Notes under the pieces: generated by a model
What the model was told of the DNA's origin: nothing
Seen by the model: the letters and a program-made list of their open reading frames with translations, nothing else
Database searches by the model: none
Position numbers and translations under genes: made by a program
Shown here: positions 10,000 to 19,585 of the stretch, piece by piece
How positions within the stretch are numbered: position 1 is the first letter of the stretch
Layout: every line of letters begins with the position of its first letter
Source of the DNA: Phyllostachys edulis
Lineage: Eukaryota > Streptophyta > Magnoliopsida > Poales > Poaceae
NCBI GenBank assembly: GCA_036346405.1
Contig: CM070546.1
Coordinates: 109,002,826 to 109,066,825, forward strand
Direction of reading: 5' to 3'
DNA length: 64,000 nt

Positions 10000-12440
10000 A
10001 TCACCGGGAGTTGAGAAGACCGATCGCCGGCAAATGTGGAAGGCCTTTATAGAAGGATGTCGGCGCCGTGGATATGAGTGTGTGATACTTGTGCAACCAT
10101 GCCCAAAAGAAGTGCAGGCCCCTGCTGGGATATAATCCGGGTGTTGCGGCGGCTCGGTTGCGGCATGTTGGTGAAGAAGAGGACCCGGGAGGGTCAGGTT
10201 CTGAAGAGTTCAGAGAATGTTGCTTGTGATGAGCCCGACGCGCTACATATAGGAGAGGAAGATCGGGCACCACATGATGAGCCTACAGACGGTGATGAAG
10301 GAGAGCATAGGGATTACATATTGCATCAAATGGAAAGCGATGACCGGATGGCCTTGGTGAAGAGGACGCTTTACAAGAAGACGACGAGGGCGATTCCGAT
10401 GAGGGCGGAGCTCCCATCCCCAGGAATGGAACAGAGTTGTGCCGAGGGTCTATGTACGCATACGACGAGCACGAATCGCCGTGGGAGTACCATGCCACGG
10501 AGGTTCGGTTGCACTCAATGTTTGTCGATAAGACATCCTTGCGGGATGCCATTAAGTCGTGGGCTATGTCTATGCAAATGGACGTTTGGTCATCAAATCT
10601 AGCCAAGAGCAAGACAAATCAAATGCGAGCGATCCGGTTGTCCTTGGCGAGTGCACGCCAAGATAGACCAAAGTATGAGACTCTTTGGATTGTCTCGAAG
10701 GTGGAGCCGCACTCGTGCATGCTCAGCGGTGTTTTGTGCGAACATCGTAACATAACGTCGACATTCATAGCTAATTTGATGTATGGAGAGATAGTGGAGA
10801 AGAAGGATATGGAGGCCGGGCACATTATGGTGGCTATTGAGAAGAAATTCAAGTACAAGATCAGCTATGGGAAGGCGTGGCGTCGCGGGCGAAGGCTATG
10901 GAAAGACGGTTTGGATCTTTTGAGGCGGCGACGACAACCTTCCTCGTATGCTTGAGGTTTGCAGAGAGAAACCCGCACGTACATTGTTGTGAAGGACATG
11001 CCATCTAAAATTCGCGAGGTTTTTAGTAATGCATAGGGCCTTCAGAGCCTTGATCCTACATCGAGGCTTTTAGGCATATCTTGCCCGTGATCTCGATTAA
11101 TGGGACTTTTTGACCGGAAATACAAGGCAGATCCTTCATCGCCATAGGCGTGAGCGGCAACAATCAAATTACGCCATTAGCCATCACATTTGTCGAAGGT
11201 GAGAATTTTCACGGTGGTTGTGGTTCCTTCAACATCCGAGGTGGGAGTTGTTGGAGCTCGTCTGGTGTGTGCGTGATTCATGATCGCACGCGGGATCTGT
11301 CAAGGCCATAAAAAACTTCAGAAGACCGGAGGAGCCGTTCCTTGGCGGATATGACGAAAGCGATGGTGTATTCGCCATTTGGGGCCAACTTCTTCAAGAA
11401 GTTCGAAGCAACCCTTGGTGAAGCTATTCAAGAGGCGGCTATCGTAAGACCAAGCGCAAATTTGACGCTTATGGGCGCCGCCGACTAACACAAAGAGAAA
11501 CACGTGGACACGAGGAACCAAGGAGCGAGTTCGAACCAAATTTGGTCCGAGGCGAGGACCTCGAGGAACATCGAGTGCTTCTCCCATTGGATCGAGGCAC
11601 GACCATTGGACAAGTGGTCTCGGCGATGACACGGACGGGGCAAGGTGCGGCATAATGACCACTAACCTTGCGGAGGTGTACAACCGGGTTCTTAGGGGCC
11701 TTCGTTCTCACTCGCCGCCATCGTGGAAGGTGTTACGCACGCACTGTCGGGTATTTCGAGGAGAGGCATGCAAATGCCGCGACTTCATGCCACGAACCCT
11801 CAAACACCGTATTGCTCGAAGATTACGGCATACATGCGGCGAAGACACGAAGGGCGATCGCACACGGTAATGCGTGATGGGCAATATGGAGCATCGTTCG
11901 ACGTGCTCTTGCGGGATAGAGCGGATTTGGGGCGGCTCGTTCTCTTGTCACCCACGAGGTATGCCTTGGAGATCATGTCAACGAGCCTAGCCAGACGTGT
12001 AACAAATCTGAAGCTCTTACACAAGCCATGCTCTCATGTGCTTTCGCCGCATGCGGGATCAGGCGATGGACCCTTTGAACTTTGTGTCCGAGTATTTCTT
12101 GAAGGAGAGGGTGGTGCGGCGTGATGGCGAGCTTAGGGGCTTGTGGTTGTGGGTAACTTCGCCACCTTGGATATTGCAAATAGGATCTGGATTCGGATAT
12201 TGACATGTCAAGGGCAACAAGGGTCGCGTCGGCAGAGTCGTCAGATACGTAATGATATGGACGGCACAAGCGAGGCGTTGGGTACATCGCAGCTGCGGCA
12301 TCTATGCGGGAGGGCTACACTGACCCGCACGATGCAAGGCACCGGTGGGAGTAGGCATCGCTATGGAAGGATGTCGGCACTTCTTCCGTGTGAAAGTGGG
12401 ACCGAAATGGCAAATCGGTGCACATTGTCATTTGTACTTT
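10000..12440 (+). pseudogene. MuDR/MURA-type transposase, multiply frameshifted
   Basis: The protein would bind the TIRs and cut the element out in the nucleus. An acidic linker is followed at about 10500-10600 by the N-terminal MuDR DNA-binding region (FVDKTSLRDAIKSWAMSMQ), then by HRNITSTFIANLMYGEIV and IEKKFKYKISYGKAWR (10740-10880). The catalytic MULE domain survives only as fragments in changing frames at 11030-11300 (residues resembling SIDGTFLTGKYK, NNQITPLAITFVEGEN, CVIHDR). A conserved MTTNLAEVYNRVLRG block starts at 11655. A SWIM-like KLLHKPCSHV is at about 12010-12040, but the first CxC pair of the finger is missing. Frames shift at least five times and stops occur, so it is dead. 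Family assignment is firm; exact ends are not. Confidence 0.8.
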
Positions 12441-13093
12441 GTATTGTTTATGTAGTTCGTTCTAGTACTACCCAATTTTCATTTGATGTACGTAATGCCG
12501 TAAGACATGTATCGTATGTTGCACGTAATGTTTATTTAAGTGTTGTAATCGTTGTACTCTTTTGATTTTGTTTGTTTGCAAGTTAAATTTACTCATTCGT
12601 TACACTCGATGTTTTATTTCCGCAGATTTGCTAACTTAAAGTTGTTTTGCGGTATGGATCACGGATCCGACCGAGTTTTGGCCTCCTTGACGAGCGATCG
12701 ACGAAAGTACATCGTGCGTCGCGTCGTGTCCCTCATCCTCACGGGCCGCCGACGCGATGTGTTGGGGGTGATCGCACGCGGACACCTCGTGGTTGGAGGC
12801 TAGACCCACGCCGACAAAGTGCGAGTTAGTATCGCCCACACTATCTTCTCGCGAACTGTACCTTTTCAGATCGACCTTTTGTTCCTTCGCAGGTTGAGCA
12901 CTGCTGGTCTACTACCTATCGCCCGGATGGTGCTCGCTGGCTTGCGAGACCGAGAGTATTGGCTGACCCGCAGGGTGCTTGTCTTCGACGTCTTCGTGGA
13001 GGACTACGGGCCGCATCGTGTGATGCGCCAGTTCGGCCTACGCCAGCAGGTTCCAGTACCAGTTAGGCATGCAGTGCCCGAGAACGTGCACTC

Positions 13094-13171
13094 GTGAGTA
13101 ATCGGCATACGTAAGTTGTTTTTGTTGTCCTCTCTTACACACGACAGCTAACTACAAGTTACGTCTTGCAG
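13094..13171 (+). other. Predicted intron in the PMD gene
   Basis: 78 bp, GTGAGT donor and TTGCAG acceptor with CTAAC 20 bp upstream. Removing it joins VPENVHS to FSRKGVRRG in one frame, exactly where the plant mobile domain continues. Confidence 0.6.
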
Positions 13172-13751
13172 CTTCAGTAGGAAGGGAGTCCGCCGCGGCA
13201 CGAACTGGGGGATTAGGATGGGCCCGTGGGTAGCGCAGTGGGAGGACGCACTACAGGACCGTGTGCAGGAGGATATCCCCTACGACCACACGAGCTATGA
13301 CCGAGATATTATTTGGTACGCTCCGCAGACACGTACCAGGCTCGTGCTCGCTGCAGACGAGCCCGCACCACGTGTCCCGGCACCGACCGACACGTACCCT
13401 GTGCATTTAGCGCAGGGGCGCACAACGTGACGCGTTACGTGCAACAATCAAAATTTGGCTTGTGTTATCCGCCATTACGGTTTTCACCGTGTCTTCTTTT
13501 TCGATGTGGCGGGCATGGTTGCTGAGCTTGCGACGGAGTGCGACTCCTGGCTGCAGAGGTTCACGGAGGGTGTGGAGGGCACACGCGACGAGACGGCCCA
13601 GGTTTTCCGTCGTTTTCGACAGCAGTGCGGACGTATTTTCGACTTCTTTGTCGTGCACTGTGCTCCGGAGGTTGGCACGCCGGCTGGTCCACACTCCGTC
13701 CGTCACTTTGCCGTCAGCGAAGAAGACAAAGAAAGCGGGAGGGTCAGCCAC

Positions 13752-13924
13752 ACCACGTCCGACACTGACGCGCCCTGACCAGGCTGGCTCGAGCAGACCA
13801 CCTCCGACACTGACGCGCCGTTACCAGGCTAGCTCGAGCAGACCACCTCCGACAGCGCGCCGTGACCGGTGCCGCTCGAGCACGGCACCTCCGACATCGA
13901 CGCGCCTGGCGCAGATAGCTCGGC
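13752..13924 (+). repeat. 45-bp tandem repeat in PMD C-terminal coding region
   Basis: Nearly four copies of a unit starting ACCACCTCCGACACTGACGC, with a 45-bp period. In frame it encodes a Thr/Pro/Ser/Arg-rich repeated linker. Confidence 0.75.
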
Positions 13925-14474
13925 GAGCACGCCCGACACCGGCAGCTGCCGCACTACGCCGTGCCACCTTTCCGTGTGGAGAGCTATGTACACGCCATGG
14001 CGCTAGCCGAGGGTATGTCACGTCTCTGCTGGTCATCACGCCGCGTTTTTTATTAACCAACAATATTTTCTTTGTGCGGTACATTGCCCTATGACGACGT
14101 GGGACGCGCATCACGTGGACGCCGCAGGCGTGGGCAAGCCGGACGAGGACGCGCAGACTTTTTGGTGGGCGAGACCCAAGACGCCCACACCTCGGCCCAC
14201 ACCCGCCGAGGTTACTGTCCGGCTCACGGCTTATCGGTGCACCAGCACCCACACAAAGACACCAGTGTTGTCCACCCCTTTGCCGCATCTCGGTCCTCGT
14301 CGGATCGGGGCTCGCACCGTCTTACTCTATCTCGCCGAGGCCCCGACACCCAGCGCAGAGAAAGGCGCCAAAGCGAGCCCGTAGGGGAGGACGCGGAGGT
14401 GGACTGGGCGGTGACGACGCGGGAAGGGATGGGGGGGTGCGGTTGGGGGGCTAGTAGGGCCGTCTTGATTGACC

Positions 14475-14860
14475 GGCCGCACATTTGTTCTTTATGTCAT
14501 ACTTTAATTTTGCACTTAATATATGATGCCAGGATTACTTTTGCGTTCTTGTGTATACTCTTTCATGTAATGCATGTTTGTTCAATGCATATCAACGCCT
14601 ATAGCTTAATGCACACGACTACTCGATGCAAAAGCCAACTCGATAAATGGCAACTGCAATGACGCGTCCACCATTCACTTACATACGTTACGAGATTGAA
14701 CGTAATTGCGACACATCGATACAACATGGCAACTCGATAAAAGGCAACCGCAAAAACACGTTCACCATTTAGTTACATGCTTCATGACATTCAACATAAG
14801 TGCATACAAAACGGACACTTGCGACGCACTGAGCTTCCCGCCTCCCTAATTGTAGAAGGT
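14475..14860. other. Intergenic DNA between convergent MULE genes
   Basis: AT-rich sequence with two related copies of a block around CAACTCGATAAA (14636-14660 and 14727-14750). It lies between the 3' ends of the plus-strand PMD gene and the minus-strand GRF gene and probably holds both polyadenylation sites. Confidence 0.4.
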
Positions 14861-14891
14861 GCCTCTCGCAACCCACATAGAGTGTTCTCGG

Positions 14892-15435
14892 TTAGGCGCC
14901 TCGGGCGTGGTATTTGTCGTTGTGGCACGCACATATGCGACTAGGGTTGGCACAAAGACAGATGGGATCATAGGAACTTCCTATGTTCACGACCTCCTCA
15001 TTGCCCCCTCTCTGCTGCATCTGTTGGCGGAGGTCGTCATTTTGCTCGTACAGATCGTCAATTTGTGCCTCCAAATGAAAGATTCGGTTCCACAATACAT
15101 CCAGGTACCGCACAACAGGTCGTTCATGGGGAGGATCGATCCAGCGGGTGAAGTTGCATTTCGCCATCCGCTACAAGGGACGGTTAGTATGGTCGATGTA
15201 TTACCAGTAACATAAACAAAACTACTTACCCCAGAGTATGGGCATCGGAAGAAACGTCGTCCACCATCGAAAGGGCCGTCTATGGCCTGCACGATAGCGT
15301 CCTCCCCGTGTCGCATTTCGCCACTTAGGTTGAACACGCTTGTTGGGCATCAACCGTGGTTAGGGCGAAGTCCTCCATCCTTCGGGAGAAGGTCCCGCTT
15401 GGTGAACCCGGTTGGGTGGTCCTGGCGTCTGCCAT
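14892..15435 (-). pseudogene. Two-exon GRF-type zinc-finger gene (MULE passenger)
   Basis: ATG at 15433-15435 (MADARTTQPGSPSG), exon 1 15230-15435, intron 15171-15229 (donor GTAAGT, acceptor TTGTAG, 59 bp), exon 2 14892-15170. Splicing creates GRRFFRCP, a 10-residue gap, then CNFTRWIDPPHERP, which is the C-terminal half of a zf-GRF domain, a small single-strand nucleic acid binding finger. It is followed by a coiled-coil segment (about 25 residues, LEAQIDDLYEQNDDLRQQ) and a Gly/Asn tail. A one-base frame break near 15327, between QACST and NLSGEMRHG, removes the first part of the finger from frame. A TATA box (15517-15523, reverse strand) stands about 85 bp upstream of the ATG. The arrangement with transposase and PMD suggests a resident gene of this MULE lineage. 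The function in transposition is unknown. Confidence 0.65.
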
Positions 15436-15516
15436 CGTATATTCTTGTAAAGCGGAGAAGGTTCTTCCTCCTACGGTTTGAAGGGTCGAGTGGTCGTAAT
15501 TGGGCGTGGGCGTGCA

Positions 15517-15523
15517 TTTTATA
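15517..15523 (-). promoter_or_regulatory. TATA box of the minus-strand GRF gene
   Basis: Reverse strand reads CTATAAAATGCACG, roughly 85 bp before the predicted ATG at 15435. Confidence 0.5.
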
Positions 15524-15549
15524 GGCCCGCGAGGGAGACTAACAAAGCG

Positions 15550-15845
15550 GGCGGCTTTATGCGATAATAAGACCAAAGGAGACAGCTTTCTGCAGTGACA
15601 AGACCACACGAGGCAGCTTTGCAAACTGAGAAGACCACACGGGGCACTTTGCGCAATGATAAGACCGAAGAAGACAGCTTTGCGCAGTGACAAGACTACA
15701 CGGGTCAGCTTTGCGCAGTGATAAGACCGAAGGAGACGACTTTGGCGGTGACAAGACTACACGGGCCAGCTTTTGCGCGATGAGAAGACCACACAGTGCG
15801 GCTTTGGGCAGTGATAATACCAAACGAGACAGCTTTGCCCAGTTT
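15550..15845. repeat. Minisatellite of 27-29-bp units
   Basis: About ten imperfect copies of a unit resembling GATAAGACCRAAGGAGACAG followed by CTTTGCGCA. Two alternating variants exist (with ACCGAAGGAGAC or ACTACACGGGTC). It lies directly upstream of the minus-strand GRF promoter, between the two divergent GRF-like genes. Looser copies with AAGACCGA continue to about 16060. Confidence 0.8.
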
Positions 15846-16122
15846 AGGGTTTAGGTTTAGGGTTAGGCTTTTCAGATTGACTTGACAACCCTGACCACCT
15901 CGCCAGCTTTTAAGACCGAAAAGACAAGACTCTGTAAAGAAAGACGTGAAAACACTCTGTCTCGCCAGCTTTTCAGACCGATAAGACAAAGACTCATAAA
16001 GCAAGCCATGACTTTCACCGCAAAGTAAGACGTGACAACACTATGCCTCCTCGGCTTTTCGAATTAAAAACAAGACTCTCTACTCTGCATGAAATTAACG
16101 ACATCATGCCAACCATGGAGCT

Positions 16123-16425
16123 TATAAAAGAGGGTTGAACCAAACCCAACTCTCCACACCACTACATAACACATACCCAGCTATGGACTCTTCGCAAACT
16201 TCTCGCGAGGTTGTTGAAGAAGCAAAAGTGGCTCAAGCGAAGAGGGAACTACAATACCCGGATAAATCAATGAAATATGCTCCAAGAGTACCACCACGTT
16301 TTCCGATCCCGCAGGTGTGTGTGTGGCGAACCGGCAGAGATCATTCATCCACACACCTGACACACACACTGCAGGCGTACTACACATGCGGTCGCCAAGG
16401 AAGGAAAATGGCCCCGGTCCTGTGA
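16123..16425 (+). pseudogene. GRF-like zinc-finger reading frame with TATA box
   Basis: A TATA box (TATAAAAG, 16123-16130) precedes an ATG at 16183 by 52 bp. The frame reads MDSSQTSREVVEEAKVAQAK and reaches PRVPPRFPIPQ; a +1 shifted frame then gives CVCGEPAEI, and the original frame resumes with AYYTCGRQGRK, before a stop at 16423-16425. CxCG.P..(x15).YYTC is the plant zf-GRF pattern seen in small transposon-linked proteins. The remaining Cys/His region downstream is not recognisable. Compensating shifts suggest decay. It is transcribed divergently from the 14892-15435 gene with the minisatellite between them. Confidence 0.5.
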
Positions 16426-16429
16426 TAGC

Positions 16430-17140
16430 TCAGTCATTACGTAGTAGTCCCGCCCCCTACCCCATGTTTTTACTATCCCCTAAAGGCATGTATACTTACA
16501 TAGTCCGGATGCTTGTGTTACAATGTACCGTAGTACTACCGAGCATGACTAAAGCAATTAGCGAACCATCATGCCATGTGACTACGTGTAGCGTGCTTCC
16601 GTCTGTGCTGATTGTAATGTAGTTACGGTTAGGAGACCCATCAAAGCAAGACTATATTGCAAGTATGCCTCTTCTCTCGCAATCCCGTAAAGAACCATTC
16701 GCACCGACATTGAATCCTCCATGTTTTAGGCCATCGTCATAATCACAATGGCGTCCTCAACCCCTTCACTCATAATCTCGTATAAGCTTCATAAAGTACG
16801 ACATCGACTACGTGCCTACATACGCATATCGTTAGGGCGACTTCATCGTGATATCACTTACCTTTGTACTTACATATCATTACTGTCTCAATCGTCCTCA
16901 CAAAATTCAACAGAAATTTACCGCACTACAACAATATACAACGATCACAAAATGTTATTGCGAGTCTGACAAATTTCGTACCCATGATATTCTACGAAAA
17001 TAACAAACAGAGCAACCAACATCGTGACAACACTATTATTTTCAAAATAAATAACATGGATTTGCTAAATTTAATTAACCTACAAAATGTTATTCATTAA
17101 CTCAATTAAACAATAATTAAAAAGGCAAAAAGGAGCTCCT
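16430..17140. other. AT-rich right interior of the MULE
   Basis: No coding sequence recognised. Two TTA/AT-rich blocks at 16980-17120 precede the GC-rich subterminal cluster. Confidence 0.5.
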
Positions 17141-17144
17141 GTCG

Positions 17145-17340
17145 CCATAGGGTTGGGCGACTGGTTCCTGTCGCCATAGGGTTGGGCGACTAGCTCCTGT
17201 CGCCCGGCTATTAGGCGACTGAAGACCAGTCGCCCAACCCTATTAGGTGATCAAGACCGATCGCCCAACCCTATGGCGACGAGAACGATCGCTTAACCCT
17301 ACGTGACAGCAAGATCAAATCGTCCAACCATTGGGCGACA
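17145..17340. repeat. Right subterminal GC motif cluster of the MULE
   Basis: Eight or so copies of TCGCCCAACCCTAT, CCATAGGGTTGGGCGAC and variants in both orientations. The first two are a direct repeat with a 31-bp period (17148-17212). Mirrors 7671-7835. Confidence 0.75.
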
Positions 17341-17424
17341 GACGTATATTTTTGTAAAAACAAATATCGCTGGAATATTTTTGATATTTCAAATAAAAAA
17401 TAGATTATTTAAAAAAAAAATTCT
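17319..17424 (-). repeat. Right terminal inverted repeat of the MULE
   Basis: The reverse complement begins AGAATTTTTTTTTTAAATAA and matches 7593-7692 with a few substitutions and small indels. Confidence 0.85.
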
Positions 17425-18328
17425 CTAGTCGACACACGCAAAAGATACAAGTTGCAACAAAGGCAAACTAAACATAAACAAAATCCAAGAAAACTAGAGG
17501 GGGTGTGGCCTCCTTAAATAGGGGATAAGGAGCCACAAATCTAAAGGAACTAACGGGGTGAGACTAATCATGTTTACTGTTTATGTGAACAGTAAACACC
17601 CTCTAGGTGGCCCGCCGGCATATGGGCCAAGTTAAGTACGATTACAAGGCCCAAATTAGCCCAAACAAGTAATACGATATCTTATTTTGGTTATTCCGAT
17701 GTGTACAGAAGGAATTTAGAGATGAGGCCGGATTCGTTGGAAAGAGGACGAAATAAGTTTTCCGTCAAGTACTCGTGGACCTCCAACGGACTCTGTATGT
17801 GAAAGTTATGCACGTTTGAAGTCGGTACTGTCTCCGGAGGCCGAACTGGATTCCAACACGTATCCAGCTTGAACTCTTGCTTGGCACATGCAGTAGCACC
17901 ATGGCATATAGACGTAGCTCGATCCAATTGGGTAATATGGTATTGCATTAGCCGAAAGTCCTATTGGAGAAGATGCTATTGAAGTAGAGGATGCAGTGCA
18001 GCAGGTCAAAGCAGTGGTTGCATCCTTAGGTTTAATGTCCTCATCACGTAGATAGTAAGTAGTATCTCTTATGCCTAACACTAGTCACTAAAATTTTCAA
18101 GTCTATTTTTACTTACAGTCTTCTTGAACATTTTAATTGTTTACTTGGCAAAATTGTAAAGGTAGCATCCTGCTGACCTAATATTTTTTGTTGTATACCA
18201 GTGCATCACTACAGATATGTCACATTCTTGAAATCTGCCATATTTTTTTTCTCGATATGGATTACACGTGCACCTTGACTAGTCATCCTAAATGATACAA
18301 TTGAACTGATGTTATAAGACTACTCATA
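17425..18328 (+). other. Copia-LTR-like DNA and an orphan exon-like segment
   Basis: 17480-17930 resembles the non-coding ends of grass Copia elements (GTTGGAAAGAGGACGAAATA near 17736), but no paired LTR is present. The exon-like segment at 17945-18054 is listed separately. From 18060 to 18328 the sequence is T-rich and intron-like. Confidence 0.4.
17945..18054 (+). pseudogene. Orphan exon-like segment with splice donor
   Basis: A codon-like stretch (ALAESPIGEDAIEVEDAVQQ, then VKAVVASLGLMSS) ends at a good donor (TA|GTAAGT, 18055-18060). Unsplit, the next codon is TAG. The composition is that of a helical globular protein rather than of a repeat. Upstream the frame is closed, with no clear acceptor. 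I do not recognise the protein. It might belong to a host gene broken by the surrounding insertions. Confidence 0.3.
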
Positions 18329-19470
18329 GTCATATGTAGACAGCCTTTGGGCGAGGCTTTTCGCCGCCGACCTGACGGCGGTTGGCGGCATAGCACAACA
18401 GAAACATGGCAGGGCACGAGCATTGTTATGGCCGTGTCGGCACGGTATGAAGAGTAGGGCCGTGCTGGGCCTAGTACTCCAGCACGACACGGCACGCAGT
18501 CGCGGGCCATGCTTAGGCTGGCACAGCACGCACCAAGGCACGGTGGCACGCGCTAGGACGCACTGTTACACGGCTACACCTGGCGTCGTCACCCGCACGG
18601 CCACCCCGCCATGCCACTGTGCGCCCGCCCTCACGTCAACCGCTCCACCACGGCCATCGGGCGCCCGTCCTCATGCCGGCCTCCCCGCCAGGGCCACCCC
18701 ACGCCCGCACTCATGACGGTCGCCCCGCCATGGCCCAAGCACTCGTCGTACATACTCCTTGCGCACGCAATGGCGATCGTTGACGAACTCCTGCGCGCGG
18801 CCCATGTAGGATAGGGGTGGGACTTGGTCACTTGAGCTCAAAGTTACTCACCGCCACGGCCACAGTGCGCCCGCCCTTGCCACGGCCATTGCGTGTCATC
18901 GAGGGTTGCGTCCACCCCCACGCCGGCCGCATCGGGCTTGCCTCGCCTCTCTGCTGCCACCCCTACAACTCCCTCACACAGTCGCCCCGCCACGGCCACC
19001 ACGCGCCGCAAGCCCTCTGGCTCCCTCACTCCAGCTCCCTTGTGCACTGCCCCCCTCGCGGAGATGGGAGGGAGGCAGCCGGAAAGGGAAGGGAGTTGGG
19101 GGGAGTGGAAGAGGAGGGCGGCGCGTCAGGGGTAGTAGGGGACCAGGGGGCAGTTGGGAAGCGTTGCCGCGTTGGAGAATGGAGAGGCCGAGAGGGAGGC
19201 TGATGGAGGGAGTACTGGGCAGAGGGAGGCCATTGGGGGTGGCCGGGTGGGGGCCGGGGGTGGTCATTGGCGCTGGGTGGCGAACTGGCGATGGAAATGG
19301 AAGGAGAGAGACACGAGAGACAAAGAGTGGGCAGTGCACTGGAGTCTGGATAGAGACGTTGGGACTTTGGACGGACAAGAGACGTTAAGACACATACGAG
19401 AGAGAGTGGTAGTGGAGGAGAGATGTTGGGGACATGAGAGACAGTGGCTAACGTTCAGCTCTCTTTTGCC

Positions 19471-19477
19471 TATAAAT
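19471..19477 (+). promoter_or_regulatory. TATA box of the hAT transposase
   Basis: TATAAAT 115 bp before the ATG at 19586, followed by a pyrimidine-rich leader (CTCTCTTCTCTCTTTGCTCT), as is common for plant 5' untranslated regions. Confidence 0.6.
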
Positions 19478-19585
19478 TTCGCTATCCACACTCTGCACAA
19501 GTCACAAACTCACAACCATCTCTTCCTCTGTCTGCACTCTCTCTTCTCTCTTTGCTCTCTAAATTCTACTCGCTAGTCTTCCAAC

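Larger units (their letters stand above)
12645..14390 (+). pseudogene. Plant mobile domain (aminotransferase-like PMD) gene of the MULE
   Basis: Begins near MDHGSDRVLA (12652). FLRRLSTAGLLPIARMV (about 12890-12935) is the N-terminal PMD signature. It runs directly into LRDREYWLTRRVLVFDVF (about 12945-13000), normally more than 200 residues further on, so the middle of the domain appears deleted. YGPHRVMRQFGLRQQVPVPV follows. An intron fits 13094-13171 (donor TC|GTGAGT, acceptor TTGCAG|C, branch-like CTAAC at 13149-13153) and restores FSRKGVRRGTNWG and WVAQWEDALQDRV downstream. A C-terminal helical segment (13500-13660) and tandem Thr/Pro/Ser-rich repeats (13752-13924) precede a basic Arg/Gly-rich tail near 14400. 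At least one stop (12801) and frame changes break it. PMD proteins are nuclear; their role in MULEs is unknown. Confidence 0.72.
7593..17424 (+). mobile_element. 9.8-kb Mutator-like element with transposase, PMD and GRF genes
   Basis: About 100 bp at 7593-7692 matches the reverse complement of 17319-17424 at roughly 90% identity, giving long terminal inverted repeats. Between them lie, in order, a decayed MuDR-type transposase (10000-12440, +), a plant-mobile-domain gene (12645-14390, +), a spliced GRF zinc-finger gene (14892-15435, -), a minisatellite (15550-15845) and a GRF-like reading frame (16183-16425, +). Long TIRs plus a MURA-like transposase place it in the Mutator superfamily, and plant mobile domains are known passengers of MULEs. 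No 9-bp target duplication is visible (left flank GTTGTAAAA, right flank TCTAGTCGA). All the longer genes carry frame breaks, so the element is no longer autonomous. Confidence 0.82.

Noticed and set aside
15843..15868. Telomere-like TTTAGGG units
   Set aside because: Only two to three imperfect units at the edge of a minisatellite; too short for an interstitial telomere.
15557..16004. Several minus-strand open frames with repeated Leu/Ser/Cys-rich units
   Set aside because: They are read-through of the 27-29-bp minisatellite; no domain and no start context.
16135..16182. Upstream extension of the 16183 frame
   Set aside because: Lies between the TATA box and the ATG and so is leader rather than coding.
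18906..19388. 160-residue plus-strand open frame
   Set aside because: GC-rich 5' region of the hAT element upstream of its TATA box; Arg/Gly/Pro-biased and without homology I can recognise.
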